Source of the DNA: Nitrococcus mobilis Nb-231
GTDB taxonomy: Bacteria > Pseudomonadota > Gammaproteobacteria > Nitrococcales > Nitrococcaceae
Assembly: GCF_000153205.1 (NCBI RefSeq)
Contig: NZ_CH672427.1
Span: forward strand, 1,900,541-1,964,540
Length of the DNA: 64,000 bases
Reading direction: 5' to 3'
Numbering within the stretch: the first letter of the stretch is position 1; each line of letters starts with the position of its first letter. Shown piece by piece: positions 28,802 through 37,761 of the stretch. The translations under genes and the position numbers were made by a program. The notes under the pieces were generated by a model. That model was not told the DNA's origin. It did no database searches and saw only the letters and a program-made list of their open reading frames with translations.

Positions 28802-29289
28802 AACGCGCCTACGTCAGTATCGGCAGCAACATCGATCGCGAAACTAATGTCCGTTCGGCCATCGCGCAATTGCGCCGTCGTTATGGCCGCCTTATTATCT
28901 CGCCGATCTACGAAAGCGAGGCTGTAGGCTTCGTGGGTGCTGCGTTCTACAACGGCGTAATCGGCTTGTGCACCAATGCCGATGCACTGACCCTGAACGC
29001 CGAGCTTCGGGCGATCGAACGTGCGCATGGACGGCGGCGGAATGCGGCCAAGTTCTGCTCGCGCAGCCTCGATCTGGATCTACTCACTTGGGGCGATGCC
29101 GTGATGCAGCACCCGGAGTTAATTCTGCCGCGCCCCGAAATACTTGAACAAGCCTACGTCTTGCGGCCACTGGCGGACATCGCAGGCGATGTCCGCCACC
29201 CCTTGGATGGTCAAACCTTGCATGCGCTCTGGCTGCAACTCAAACCCAGTGCTCAGGCCATGCGCGTTGTCGAGCTCGCGCTCGACTGA
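28798..29289 (+). CDS. folK: 2-amino-4-hydroxy-6-hydroxymethyldihydropteridine pyrophosphokinase
   Basis: The product is 163 residues beginning MKRAYVSIGSNIDRETNVRS. HPPK motifs seen are ISPIYESEAVGF, FYNGVIGL, RAIERAHGRRR and SRSLDLDLLTWGD, with the metal-binding D-x-D. It transfers pyrophosphate from ATP to the FolB product. The overlap with folB confirms the start at 28798. Confidence 0.95.
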   Translation: MKRAYVSIGSNIDRETNVRSAIAQLRRRYGRLIISPIYESEAVGFVGAAFYNGVIGLCTNADALTLNAELRAIERAHGRRRNAAKFCSRSLDLDLLTWGDAVMQHPELILPRPEILEQAYVLRPLADIAGDVRHPLDGQTLHALWLQLKPSAQAMRVVELALD

Positions 29290-29297
29290 GAAAGATC

Positions 29298-30518
29298 ATG
29301 CGCCGATCAACACATCGTGCGCCCTTGCCCAAACCGGACCCAAGCGCCGCTGAGCATAGCGCCCGCTTAGCCGAGCGAGTCCGTGCGGCCATTGGGCGAG
29401 CAGGTGGTCGACTGCCGTTCGACCGCTACATGGCGATCGCTCTCTATGAGCCCGGACTCGGGTATTACAGCGCGGGGCAGCGGCGCTTCGGCCCGGCCGG
29501 GGATTTCACCACGGCGCCGCTGATCTCGGAGCTGTTCGCTCGGACGCTGGCCCAACAAGTCGCGCAGATACTAACAGCGCTCGACGGTGGGGTGGTGCTG
29601 GAGCTTGGTGCCGGAACCGGCCATATGGCCGCGGATCTATTGAGCGAGCTGGAACGTCTCGAACACCTGCCCGAGCGTTACCTCATCCTGGAGGTCAGCG
29701 CCGCCTTGCGCCAGGAACAGGCGCAAACCATCGCCCGTACCGTACCCAAGCTGCGCTCGCGCGTGGAATGGCTCGATCGGTTACCGGAAACGCCGCTGCG
29801 GGGGGTTATCCTGGCCAACGAGGTAATCGATGCCTTACCCGTAAAACGGTTCCAGATAAATTCCAACGGCGTGCAGGAACAGGTGGTGACGCTCGGAGAA
29901 GATGCGACATTGACCTGGGCGCTCGCTCCGGCGGACCCCAAGCTCGACACGGCGGTGGCGAATATCGAAGCGGAGCTGGGCAGGCGGCTCCCCCCCGACT
30001 ATGTCTCCGAGTGGTGCCCCCGACTCGCCCCGTGGATCGCGAGCCTTGCCGGAGTGATGGAGGCCGGAGCAGCGTTATTTGTCGATTACGGCTATCCAAG
30101 GGCCGAGTATTATCATCCGCAACGGCACATGGGAACGCTGCTCTGCCATTATCGTAACCGCGTCCATGATGATCCGCTGGTGCTGCCCGGTCTGCAGGAT
30201 ATTACCGCTTTCGTCGATTTTACGCTCGCGGCCCGGGCCGGCATCGAAGCCGGGCTGGAAGTGCTCGGGTTTACTACGCAGGCGCATTTTTTGATCGGTG
30301 CCGGCTTGCCTCACCTGCTGGAGGCCGAGACGGCACGCGCTCCCGAGCAGGCCGTACACCTTACCCAGCAGGCCAAGGCACTGCTCTTTCCAGGCCAAAT
30401 GGGCGAGCGCTACAAAGTGCTGGCTCTAGGCCGTGGCATCCCCACGCCACTGAGCGGCTTCAGCTGGATCGATTTCAGCAACCGCTTGAGCTGTCGTTAC
30501 AGCGTAACCACAAAGTAA
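29298..30518 (+). CDS. SAM-dependent methyltransferase, MidA/NDUFAF7 family
   Basis: The 406-residue protein shows the family opening PFDRYMAIALYEPGLGYYSA, then GDFTTAPLISELFARTLA, the SAM-binding GGVVLELGAGTGHMA, and ILANEVIDALPVKRF. Its mitochondrial homologue NDUFAF7/MidA methylates an arginine of a complex I subunit; the bacterial role is unproven. It follows folK by 8 bp and is probably cotranscribed. Confidence 0.88.
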   Translation: MRRSTHRAPLPKPDPSAAEHSARLAERVRAAIGRAGGRLPFDRYMAIALYEPGLGYYSAGQRRFGPAGDFTTAPLISELFARTLAQQVAQILTALDGGVVLELGAGTGHMAADLLSELERLEHLPERYLILEVSAALRQEQAQTIARTVPKLRSRVEWLDRLPETPLRGVILANEVIDALPVKRFQINSNGVQEQVVTLGEDATLTWALAPADPKLDTAVANIEAELGRRLPPDYVSEWCPRLAPWIASLAGVMEAGAALFVDYGYPRAEYYHPQRHMGTLLCHYRNRVHDDPLVLPGLQDITAFVDFTLAARAGIEAGLEVLGFTTQAHFLIGAGLPHLLEAETARAPEQAVHLTQQAKALLFPGQMGERYKVLALGRGIPTPLSGFSWIDFSNRLSCRYSVTTK

Positions 30519-30542
30519 ATTGTATAGTTACCCATTTCGAAG

Positions 30543-31649
30543 ATGTTAGGGGGCGGCACAGACAAGCTGGTGACCGACGAACGCAAACCAATCGTACTCG
30601 TGGTTGACGATCACCGTTTCTCACGAACGGTCCTCAGTCGCATCCTCAACGCCGCAGGGTATCGCGTCGAAGTAGCGAAAAGCGCCCCGGAAGCGTTGGA
30701 GCAGATACGCCACTGTGAACCGGATGCCTTCATCCTCGATACGGAAATGCCGGGGATGGACGGCATCGAGCTTTGCTGGCGACTACGCGAGCAGGCGCGT
30801 TTTCGGATCACTCCCATCCTGGTCTGCACTGCCAACGAAGACCGTCATCTACTACGCTCAGCTTTTACCGCGGGCTGCGACGACTTCCTGGTCAAGCCTC
30901 TGGAGCCGCTGCTGGTGGTCGCCCGATTAGGCGGTCTTATTAAAAAATTCGACTACTATAAGCAGCTTGAGCGCGTCCGTGCCGATTTGGCACGCTACGT
31001 CTCGCCGCGGATCCGCAAGGTCATCGAAAGCCGCGCCGAAGACCCGAGTGCCCTGCCACTACCACAGCAACGCGAGGTATGCGTTCTTTTCTCTGATATT
31101 CGCGGCTTCACGGCGCTTTCGCAGTGTATCGAACCCACCGAGCTGTTCCGGGCTGTCAGCCAACACCTCGGGACCCAAGTGGAATGCGTCTACGCCCATC
31201 ACGGCTATGTTGACAAGTTCAGCGGCGATGGCGTGATGGCGATCTTCGACGGTGAGGAAATGACCCATGACGCCTGTCGCTGTGCCTTGGACATTATGGA
31301 GCGGGTCGGCGCTTTACCGCCACTGAGCGACAGCAACTCGGTACCGGTCGGCGTTGGTATCCATGCCGGCCCGGTAGTGATCGGCAATATCGGTAGCGGC
31401 GATCATCTCGATTACACGGCCGTCGGCGAGACGGTCAACGTGGCGGCACGGCTATGCGGCCACGCCGATCCCATGGACGTCATCGTCTCGCAAGCGGTGC
31501 ATGAAGCGGTACGATCGAGCGCGGATTTCGCCTTCGGCAAAGGCGAATCCGTGCTCATCCGGAGTCTCACCGCACCCGTGACCTTATATCATCTGCGCCG
31601 CCATACCGCCCGCAGAAGCGATTCCGTAGCCAAACGAAACAACCATTAA
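30543..31649 (+). CDS. Response regulator fused to a class III adenylate/guanylate cyclase
   Basis: Residues ~17-135 form a CheY-like receiver (VLVVDDHRFSRTVLSRIL, phosphoacceptor in FILDTEMPGMDGIEL, switch Lys in FLVKPLEP). After a short coiled linker comes a class III cyclase domain (~180-350). It has the metal aspartates in VLFSDIRGFTALS and YVDKFSGDGVMAIF, and the transition-state residues in VGETVNVAARLC. Lys in VDKFSGD and Thr/Asp in HLDYTAVGE suggest ATP as substrate, hence cAMP. No partner kinase is adjacent. Confidence 0.9.
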   Translation: MLGGGTDKLVTDERKPIVLVVDDHRFSRTVLSRILNAAGYRVEVAKSAPEALEQIRHCEPDAFILDTEMPGMDGIELCWRLREQARFRITPILVCTANEDRHLLRSAFTAGCDDFLVKPLEPLLVVARLGGLIKKFDYYKQLERVRADLARYVSPRIRKVIESRAEDPSALPLPQQREVCVLFSDIRGFTALSQCIEPTELFRAVSQHLGTQVECVYAHHGYVDKFSGDGVMAIFDGEEMTHDACRCALDIMERVGALPPLSDSNSVPVGVGIHAGPVVIGNIGSGDHLDYTAVGETVNVAARLCGHADPMDVIVSQAVHEAVRSSADFAFGKGESVLIRSLTAPVTLYHLRRHTARRSDSVAKRNNH

Positions 31650-31666
31650 TATCCAAAATATCCAAG

Positions 31667-32458
31667 ATGAGCTACTTACATGCCTTTTGGTTGGCGCTGG
31701 TGCAGGGTCTGACCGAGTTTTTGCCCATCTCGAGTTCCGCCCACCTGATCCTCATGCCGCACTTGTTCGATTGGCCGGATCAAGGCCTGTATTTCGATGT
31801 TGCCACGAATACCGGCACTTTGCTTGCCGTACTGCTCTACCTGCGCCAGGAAGTACGAGAGCTGCTGCTTGCTTGGCTAGGCTCGTTCCGCAACGGCGCA
31901 ACGAACCGAGATGCCCGGCTCGCCTGGGCGGTCGTCTGGGCCACGGTACCCGTTGGAGCCGCCGGTCTACTCGCGGCCAGCCATGCTGAGCTGCTGCGAA
32001 CTCCGCTGGTGATCGCAACAACCTCGATCGGTTTCGGACTGCTGCTCTGGATAGCGGATCGCAGCCGCGGCCGGCGTAGCGTCTACGAGATCCGCGCTGC
32101 CGATGTGGTGGTGATTGGCTGCGCGCAGGCACTCGCCTTAATCCCGGGAACCTCGCGCTCGGGCATCACCATGACGGCTGGGGTATTCCGAGGTTTATCA
32201 CGGCAAAGCGCCGCCCGTTTCTCCTTTCTGCTGGCGATTCCGGTAAGCCTGCTTGCTGGCGGTCTTGATTTAGTGCACTTCATCACTCATCCGCAGGCAC
32301 TGCCATGGGGAATTTTCGGTTTTGCCGTACTCGTGGCCTTCATCAGCGGCTACGCCTGCATCGCGCTGTTTCTACGCCTGATCGAGCGGATCGGCTTCAC
32401 GCCCTTCGTGATCTACCGCGTAGCTCTGGGTGCCGTCTTGCTTCTACTTTATTTATAA
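31667..32458 (+). CDS. uppP: Undecaprenyl-diphosphatase
   Basis: The 263-residue polytopic protein has the UppP/BacA motifs LVQGLTEFLPISSSAHL near the N-terminus and LIPGTSRSGITMTAG centrally. It dephosphorylates undecaprenyl pyrophosphate to recycle the lipid carrier of peptidoglycan synthesis; overexpression classically gives bacitracin resistance. It follows the cyclase gene by 17 bp and is convergent with cca. Confidence 0.95.
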   Translation: MSYLHAFWLALVQGLTEFLPISSSAHLILMPHLFDWPDQGLYFDVATNTGTLLAVLLYLRQEVRELLLAWLGSFRNGATNRDARLAWAVVWATVPVGAAGLLAASHAELLRTPLVIATTSIGFGLLLWIADRSRGRRSVYEIRAADVVVIGCAQALALIPGTSRSGITMTAGVFRGLSRQSAARFSFLLAIPVSLLAGGLDLVHFITHPQALPWGIFGFAVLVAFISGYACIALFLRLIERIGFTPFVIYRVALGAVLLLLYL

Positions 32459-32500
32459 TAATAACTTAATGAATCGACCGCCCCATCCGAGCCCTGTGGC

Positions 32501-33733
32501 TCAGAGCCGCGGCCATCGTCGGCGCACATCTGCCACTGCCTCGATACGCCCGCGCTGCAAGGCCTGACCGATCTCCCGGCCCTGCAAGCCTTGCTCGAGC
32601 AACGGCTGTATCGGCACCGCCGCAGCCGCCCGATACGCCTCGGTAAGGTAACGCGCCGACGGATAGTCACGATGCTCGAAGCCAGCCCGCCCTCGTGCAT
32701 CGGCCTCACACGCCGCCAGGAACGAAGGCAGCTGCTCCGGGCGGCGGAATGCATCCAACGCCTCTAATAAAGCCACAACCGTTGCCGGCCGCAGCTCCAG
32801 CGCACGGTGACACTTGAGGTGATAGCGGGCAACCCGCTTTGCCAGATCACGACAAGCACGCGGAACCCGAAGACGTGCGCAAACCGCCTCCACCAAGAGA
32901 ACCCCCCGCTCCTCATGCCCCCTGTGCCGTGGGAGTTCCGTGGCGGGTGTGGTCCCTTTACCTAAATCGTGCATCAGCACCGCAAAACGCACCGCCAACC
33001 GATCCGAGAGCTGCACCGACAGGTCAAGGGCAAGCAGGACATGCACCCCGGTATCCACCTCGGGGTGAAAATCCGCCCGCTGCGGAACCCCGAACAAGCG
33101 GTCTAGCTCCGGCAATAGCCGCTGCAATGCCGTGCTCTCGCGTAACACTCGGACGAAGGCCGAAGGCGTCGGCTCCATCAGTGCGCGGGCGATCTCTTGC
33201 CATACCCGTTCCGGCACCAGGGCATCGACCTCCCCAGCCGCCACCATCTCCCGACACAGCTCCAGTGTCTCCTGCGCAATGGTGAACCCCAGATGCTCAA
33301 GCCGAGCGGCGAAGCGGGCAAGGCGCAGAATACGCACCGGATCCTCGCGGAAGGCAGGCGAGACATGGCGCAGAATACGCGCCTCGAGATCCCGCCGACC
33401 GCCGAACGGGTCGATGACTCGGCCGTGCTTATCTTGCGCTAAGGCATTGATCGTAAGATCACGCCGTTGCAGATCTTGCTCCAGCGTCACCGCAGGACTG
33501 GTATAAAAGGTAAAGCCATGATACCCGCGGCCCACCTTGCGCTCGGTTCGGGCAAGCGCATACTCTTCACCGGTCTCTGGATGAATAAACACCGGAAATT
33601 CTCGCCCTACCGGGCGGAAGCCACGAGCGATCAGCTCCGCCGGCTCGGCACCCACGACCACCCAGTCCCGCTCTGTGACCGTTAGTCCCAGCAGGCGATC
33701 GCGCACGGCACCACCGACCAAATAAGTTTCCAT
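32501..33733 (-). CDS. cca: Multifunctional CCA-adding tRNA nucleotidyltransferase with HD domain
   Basis: The 410-residue product has the class II polymerase beta motif [41 protein letters not shown] and [20 protein letters not shown]-terminal HD phosphohydrolase domain follows ([14 protein letters not shown]). It builds or repairs the 3' CCA of tRNAs; HD-containing gammaproteobacterial enzymes also have phosphatase and phosphodiesterase activity. The length matches E. coli Cca. Confidence 0.94.
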   Translation of the reverse strand: METYLVGGAVRDRLLGLTVTERDWVVVGAEPAELIARGFRPVGREFPVFIHPETGEEYALARTERKVGRGYHGFTFYTSPAVTLEQDLQRRDLTINALAQDKHGRVIDPFGGRRDLEARILRHVSPAFREDPVRILRLARFAARLEHLGFTIAQETLELCREMVAAGEVDALVPERVWQEIARALMEPTPSAFVRVLRESTALQRLLPELDRLFGVPQRADFHPEVDTGVHVLLALDLSVQLSDRLAVRFAVLMHDLGKGTTPATELPRHRGHEERGVLLVEAVCARLRVPRACRDLAKRVARYHLKCHRALELRPATVVALLEALDAFRRPEQLPSFLAACEADARGRAGFEHRDYPSARYLTEAYRAAAAVPIQPLLEQGLQGREIGQALQRGRIEAVADVRRRWPRL

Positions 33734-33864
33734 AAATTACAGTCTACCGAACCCCCTCATCTGAGCGCGCAGGTTGAGCTGTGGATCGCATCATCGTCCG
33801 TAAGCCTTGCCTCACTGCGCCGAGCCTGGCTGGTGAGCACGGTCATCAGGGATGCGACAACCAC

Positions 33865-34824
33865 CTAATCCCTCCCTGCCGTTCGGCGAAAATCATCGTA
33901 ACGTCGCTGGGCGCGCCGCCGGCCGATGTAGCCTGGCACTATGGCCTCTACGGCCGCCGCATGGATTCCGAGCCTGGCCAAGCCATCATCGCTACAAATA
34001 TTATCGACCTTGCTCGAAAGGTAGTTGTCGTAGCTATACGGTTTACCTGGAACGCGCTCGAGGAGACGCGCCTGACGCTGCGACCAGGCTTCGTTGAGCC
34101 CGATGATGAGACGCCTTACACCAAGCAGCGTGGCGACATAATCCACCAACTCGCGCAGCGTGAAGACCTTGGGACCACAAAGCTCATAACACTGCCCGAA
34201 GGTCGCCTCATCCTCTAACGACTGCACGAAGGCTTTGGCCACATCGCCGACGTAAACGGGCTTAAGCCGCAGCCGCGGCGTGGGCAACAGCAACACCGGG
34301 AAGAATTGCAACAGCTGCGCAAAACGACTGAGGAAACTGTCTCCCGGACCGAAAATCACCGAAGGTCGAAACACGGTAACCGCCAAATTCTCGCTGTGGG
34401 CCGCTTTCACCACACATTCGCCGGCGGCCTTGGTTTGTTGATAGCGGCTGGCGGCATCCGGCGCGGCGCCCAGAGCGCTCATATGCAACAGGCGCCCAAC
34501 ACCGGCCGTCCGGCAAGCGGCTATGACATGCTCCGGGAGTTTTACGTGGGCATCTTCGAAACGATGTCCCGCGCCCCGGCCTTCGTTCAACACGCCGACC
34601 AGATTGATCACAGCCTGGCAACCCGCGAATTGCTCGGTCAACCTCTCTTGATCGTAGCCGGCCACCTCGATGAGCTGGAGATTCGGGATGGGTAGCAGCT
34701 GCCGGTTGCGCTCGCGATTGCGGGTCAAGACGCGTAACCTTACCCGAGTATTGGCGAGATGACCGGCAATGTGGCGCCCGACGAACCCGGTACCTCCGAG
34801 CACGCAAATGGTTTCGACTCGCAT
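33865..34824 (-). CDS. NDUFA9-like NAD(P)-binding protein, atypical SDR family
   Basis: The 319-residue product begins ETICVLGGTGFVGRHIAGHL (Rossmann G-x-x-G-x-x-G), then VINLVGVLNEGRG, LLHMSALGA, SRYQQTKAAGE (replacing the usual YxxxK by YxxTK) and VFRPSVIFGPGDSFL. This matches the complex I NDUFA9-type subfamily of epimerase-like proteins. In bacteria the role is unproven; quinone- or lipid-linked functions have been suggested. It lies 131 bp upstream of cca on the same strand, with no gene between. Confidence 0.85.
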   Translation of the reverse strand: MRVETICVLGGTGFVGRHIAGHLANTRVRLRVLTRNRERNRQLLPIPNLQLIEVAGYDQERLTEQFAGCQAVINLVGVLNEGRGAGHRFEDAHVKLPEHVIAACRTAGVGRLLHMSALGAAPDAASRYQQTKAAGECVVKAAHSENLAVTVFRPSVIFGPGDSFLSRFAQLLQFFPVLLLPTPRLRLKPVYVGDVAKAFVQSLEDEATFGQCYELCGPKVFTLRELVDYVATLLGVRRLIIGLNEAWSQRQARLLERVPGKPYSYDNYLSSKVDNICSDDGLARLGIHAAAVEAIVPGYIGRRRAQRRYDDFRRTAGRD

Positions 34825-35153
34825 GTCTGCTTACTCCAGTGCTGTATCAGCCTCGCTACCAACGGCGCGGCGTGATCTTATTTTACGCTACATTAATAGC
34901 GCCACTTAGCGGTTGCCGCTTAGTGGACTCTATAAGAGGATCAGCCGACCGGGCTCAGCCTCCGTTGCGGTCGCGTCGGTTTTTCGGTGGTGCCCCTGTC
35001 GATCGCGATGGGCAAGAACGGCTGGCCCACCGGCACGAGGCAGTCTCCGGTGGGTGGAATTCGGACGGACGCTTCTCGGTTGAATACGTGCTAGCAGTCG
35101 ACCGCTAACATCCCTGGCGCTCACCGGATAATTCACGCTGCTCGGGCAACGCC
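34825..35153. other. Interval without a supported gene
   Basis: A plus-strand frame (34839-35108) contains a lipobox-like LIAPLSGC, but nothing else supports it. I leave it uncalled. Confidence 0.4.
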
Positions 35154-35441
35154 TCACTCATGCACAATCGGTTTTTCCGTAAACAGAAATTCCCTTAACT
35201 GCTGATCAAAAACCGGATCTTTACGTCGAATCCACTCGAGGACCATAGCAGCATGCTCTTTTTCTTCATCTCTATTGTGAGCTAATATTGCTTTTAATTC
35301 TATATCCTTACAAGCAGCAACCCGTTGGTTATACCAATCGGCCGCCTCCAATTCTTCCATTAAAGAAACAATAGCGCGATGCATATCACGCGTCTCATCA
35401 GAAAGCTCTTCAATTGGCTCATGGTAGCCTTCACTCGCCAT
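35154..35441 (-). CDS. Encapsulated-ferritin-like (EncFtn) protein without targeting peptide
   Basis: The 95-residue protein has the two-helix EncFtn pattern: HRAIVSLMEELEAADWYNQR and AILAHNRDEEKEHAAMVLEW. Residues E29, E30, E32, W36, E60 and H63 correspond to the ferroxidase-site set described for Rhodospirillum rubrum EncFtn, so iron oxidation at a dimer interface is plausible. The chain ends FTEKPIVHE. The usual C-terminal encapsulin-targeting peptide is absent, and no shell gene lies in the window. A strong AGGAGG precedes the ATG. The name is by family; cytosolic iron storage or detoxification is inference. Confidence 0.82.
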   Translation of the reverse strand: MASEGYHEPIEELSDETRDMHRAIVSLMEELEAADWYNQRVAACKDIELKAILAHNRDEEKEHAAMVLEWIRRKDPVFDQQLREFLFTEKPIVHE

Positions 35442-35919
35442 AATTAACCCTCCTATTACAGGTTGTAAAAATTAAATACTCTATTTATTTGACAAAAAAT
35501 AAAATTAATATTGCGGATATATTACAATCAATAAAACCCAACTAATTACTCATGTACCACATACCACGAAAATAAATAAACACTATACATAATCCAAAGA
35601 TTACAAGCAATTCTAGTGCTCCTCACGCAGTTTCATCGATAGACCTTCCCCTCTATGCAGCGCTTTACGATCTTGCCAGAAAGCCAGCGGGCTGACCGAA
35701 TCCTGTTAATCTCCGAAACTTCCAGACGATTCACGCAACAAGGTCAGCCACTGGCGGATAGCACAGATCCAATTATCAATAGACGAGATTAAACACGTTT
35801 GAACGTGGCCCAATACCAGCCATTCTACCCGCCTCCGAAACGCGCGTTGCGCAACTGTGTACGCGCCAATATTTGCCATAATAGCCTAGGATTTGCTGGA
35901 TCGCTGGCGAAGGCAAGCA
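35442..35919. other. AT-rich intergenic region between EncFtn and TauE genes
   Basis: The first ~150 bp are much more AT-rich than the surroundings and probably hold the EncFtn promoter (minus strand). No coding sequence is supported. No operator could be named with confidence. Confidence 0.45.
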
Positions 35920-36720
35920 GTGCACAGTTATCTTTTCTATTTGGCCACAGGGGCTTGCGCCGGTTTGGCGTCGGGGCTGTTCGGCATCGGCGGCGGGCTG
36001 ATCCTCGTTCCGGCCCTACTGTTCGTTTTCACCGCTCACGACATACCCGAGTCGATAGCAATGCATCTCGCGGTCGGCAGTTCGCTCGCAAGCATCGTAG
36101 CCACTTCCGCCTCCTCCGTCAGTGCCCACGCTTTCTTCGGCAGCGTGCTGTGGCGTGTCTTCAAGCCCATTGCGATTGGATTGCTCATCGGAGCACTGCT
36201 TGGGGCGCAAATCGCAGGCCTGCTCTCCGGGCTTATCCTCAAACGGATTTTTGCTGTATTCATGCTGATTACGGCGGCGCAGATGGCCTTTGCTCGCCAA
36301 CCGCTCGCATCATCTCGACGCTTGCCCGGCAAATACGGGTTAGTGGGCGCCGGCCTGATAATCGGCTCCGTGTCGAGCTTGGTTGGCATCGGCGGTGGCA
36401 GCCTAATGGTTCCTTATTTGAGTTGGTGCGGAACGCAAATGCGCCAGGCGGTCGGCACCTCGGCTGCCGCCGGTTTTCCGATCGCCATAGCCGGCACCAC
36501 GGGTTTCATCCTTGCCGGCTGGAGCGAGCCGATCCTACCGAGCGCCACCACCGGTTTCGTATACTGGCCGGCCGTTGGCGGCATTGTGGTGGCAAGCATA
36601 CTAGTCGCTCCAATAGGAGCGAGGCTCGCTCATCTCCTGCCCGCCAAGGTACTCAAACGGATATTCGCGGTGTTTCTGCTAGTGGTTAGCGCGCAGTTCT
36701 TTATGGAAACGGGCTATTAG
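35920..36720 (+). CDS. TauE/SafE family sulfite exporter-like membrane protein
   Basis: The 266-residue product has about eight hydrophobic helices and two copies of the TauE glycine motif: SGLFGIGGGLILVPALL near the N-terminus and SSLVGIGGGSLMVPYL in the second half. Members export sulfite, sulfoacetate or related organosulfur anions. In a likely thiosulfate oxidiser, sulfite export is attractive but unproven. The GTG at 35920 (with AAGGC upstream) is preferred; a TTG at 35893 is possible. Confidence 0.85.
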   Translation: MHSYLFYLATGACAGLASGLFGIGGGLILVPALLFVFTAHDIPESIAMHLAVGSSLASIVATSASSVSAHAFFGSVLWRVFKPIAIGLLIGALLGAQIAGLLSGLILKRIFAVFMLITAAQMAFARQPLASSRRLPGKYGLVGAGLIIGSVSSLVGIGGGSLMVPYLSWCGTQMRQAVGTSAAAGFPIAIAGTTGFILAGWSEPILPSATTGFVYWPAVGGIVVASILVAPIGARLAHLLPAKVLKRIFAVFLLVVSAQFFMETGY

Positions 36721-37031
36721 CTTAACGCCGCCCGAGCTGGCAGCAGAAACAGTCTATTATTGTCAACGTGCCGCGTCCGTTGAAACGGCCTGATTTAAAC
36801 CAACAAGCCTCCAAAATTCCATTGACGATTCAAGGAAATAAACAAGATTCTGAGCTCGGCACCCAATTGCGGGTACTGTGTCAGCACGGCGCACCGCACA
36901 TGCAGGCAGTTCTTGATCTTTTTTGGTTTTCATCAGACCCTACTATTTGAAGCACAGTGCGCGACAGATCGCACGACCTGGGCTCGGCCCACGTCACCTG
37001 CGTAAGCATCGCAAGGATGCAGGTTGCATTT
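36721..37031. other. Interval without a supported gene
   Basis: One 60-codon plus-strand frame at 36768-36950 has no recognisable features. I see nothing else. Confidence 0.4.
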
Positions 37032-37580
37032 ATGATCAGCACCATTTCCTCCACCCCGATTCCGACCACCGCATACACAGCCACACCCACACGGGGGAAT
37101 TCGGTGCAGCACACCGCCACCGAGCGCGACGCCGCGCAGACCGAAACGGCGGCGCGCATCCGAGAGCTGCGGGCGACCGACCGCCGCGTGCGGGCACACG
37201 AGGCGGCGCACTTGGCCGCCGCGGGCGCGCTGGCTCGAAGCGGCGCAAACTTTACAATGGTGCGCGGGCCCGACGGGCGCAGCTACGCCGTGGGCGGAGA
37301 GGTGTCGCTCGACGTCTCGCCCGGTCGCTCGCCCGAAGAGACTCTTGCCAAAGCGCAACAAATTCGCGCGGCCGCGCTCGCGCCCGCCGACCCCTCGACC
37401 CAGGATTTCGCCGTCGCCGCGCAAGCCGCTCAAATGGCGCAGCAGGCGCAGCAGGAAGCCACTGCAGGCGGCGCATCCGAGACCATCACGGAACGCGGTA
37501 CGCACGAGAAGATCGCCAGTGCGCTCGCCGACTTCGAGACCCGCGAGCCGGCAGGCACACGGATCGATCTTTTCTCCTGA
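37032..37580 (+). CDS. SprA-related putative zinc metalloprotease-like protein
   Basis: The 182-residue product has the SprA-related family core: RRVRAHEAAHLAAAG (an HExxH-like HEAAH zinc motif), FTMVRGPDGRSYAVGGEVSL, and ETLAKAQQIRAAALAPADPS. The N-terminal 40 residues are Thr/Pro-rich with no signal peptide, and the C-terminal third is Ala/Gln-rich. The family is annotated as a predicted metalloprotease, but activity is not established. In-frame ATGs at 36957 and 37017 are alternatives. Confidence 0.75.
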   Translation: MISTISSTPIPTTAYTATPTRGNSVQHTATERDAAQTETAARIRELRATDRRVRAHEAAHLAAAGALARSGANFTMVRGPDGRSYAVGGEVSLDVSPGRSPEETLAKAQQIRAAALAPADPSTQDFAVAAQAAQMAQQAQQEATAGGASETITERGTHEKIASALADFETREPAGTRIDLFS

Positions 37581-37761
37581 GCCTCGCGCGCCGATCGCTC
37601 AAGTAGCGTCAATGCCAGAGTGCTGGCAGCCTTACTGTAGACGTCGGTGTAGGCGGCTAGCAGGCAAAGTCCAAATCATCCGGCTTCTTCGCGGTATCCA
37701 GGTACCGCCTTGTTCCGCTACGATCACGCAGTCAAAGGAATGCCTGAGCGGCACAGAGACG

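Noticed and set aside
34839-35108. Possible small lipoprotein (LIAPLSGC)
   Set aside because: No ribosome binding site, poor composition after residue 40 and no family resemblance.
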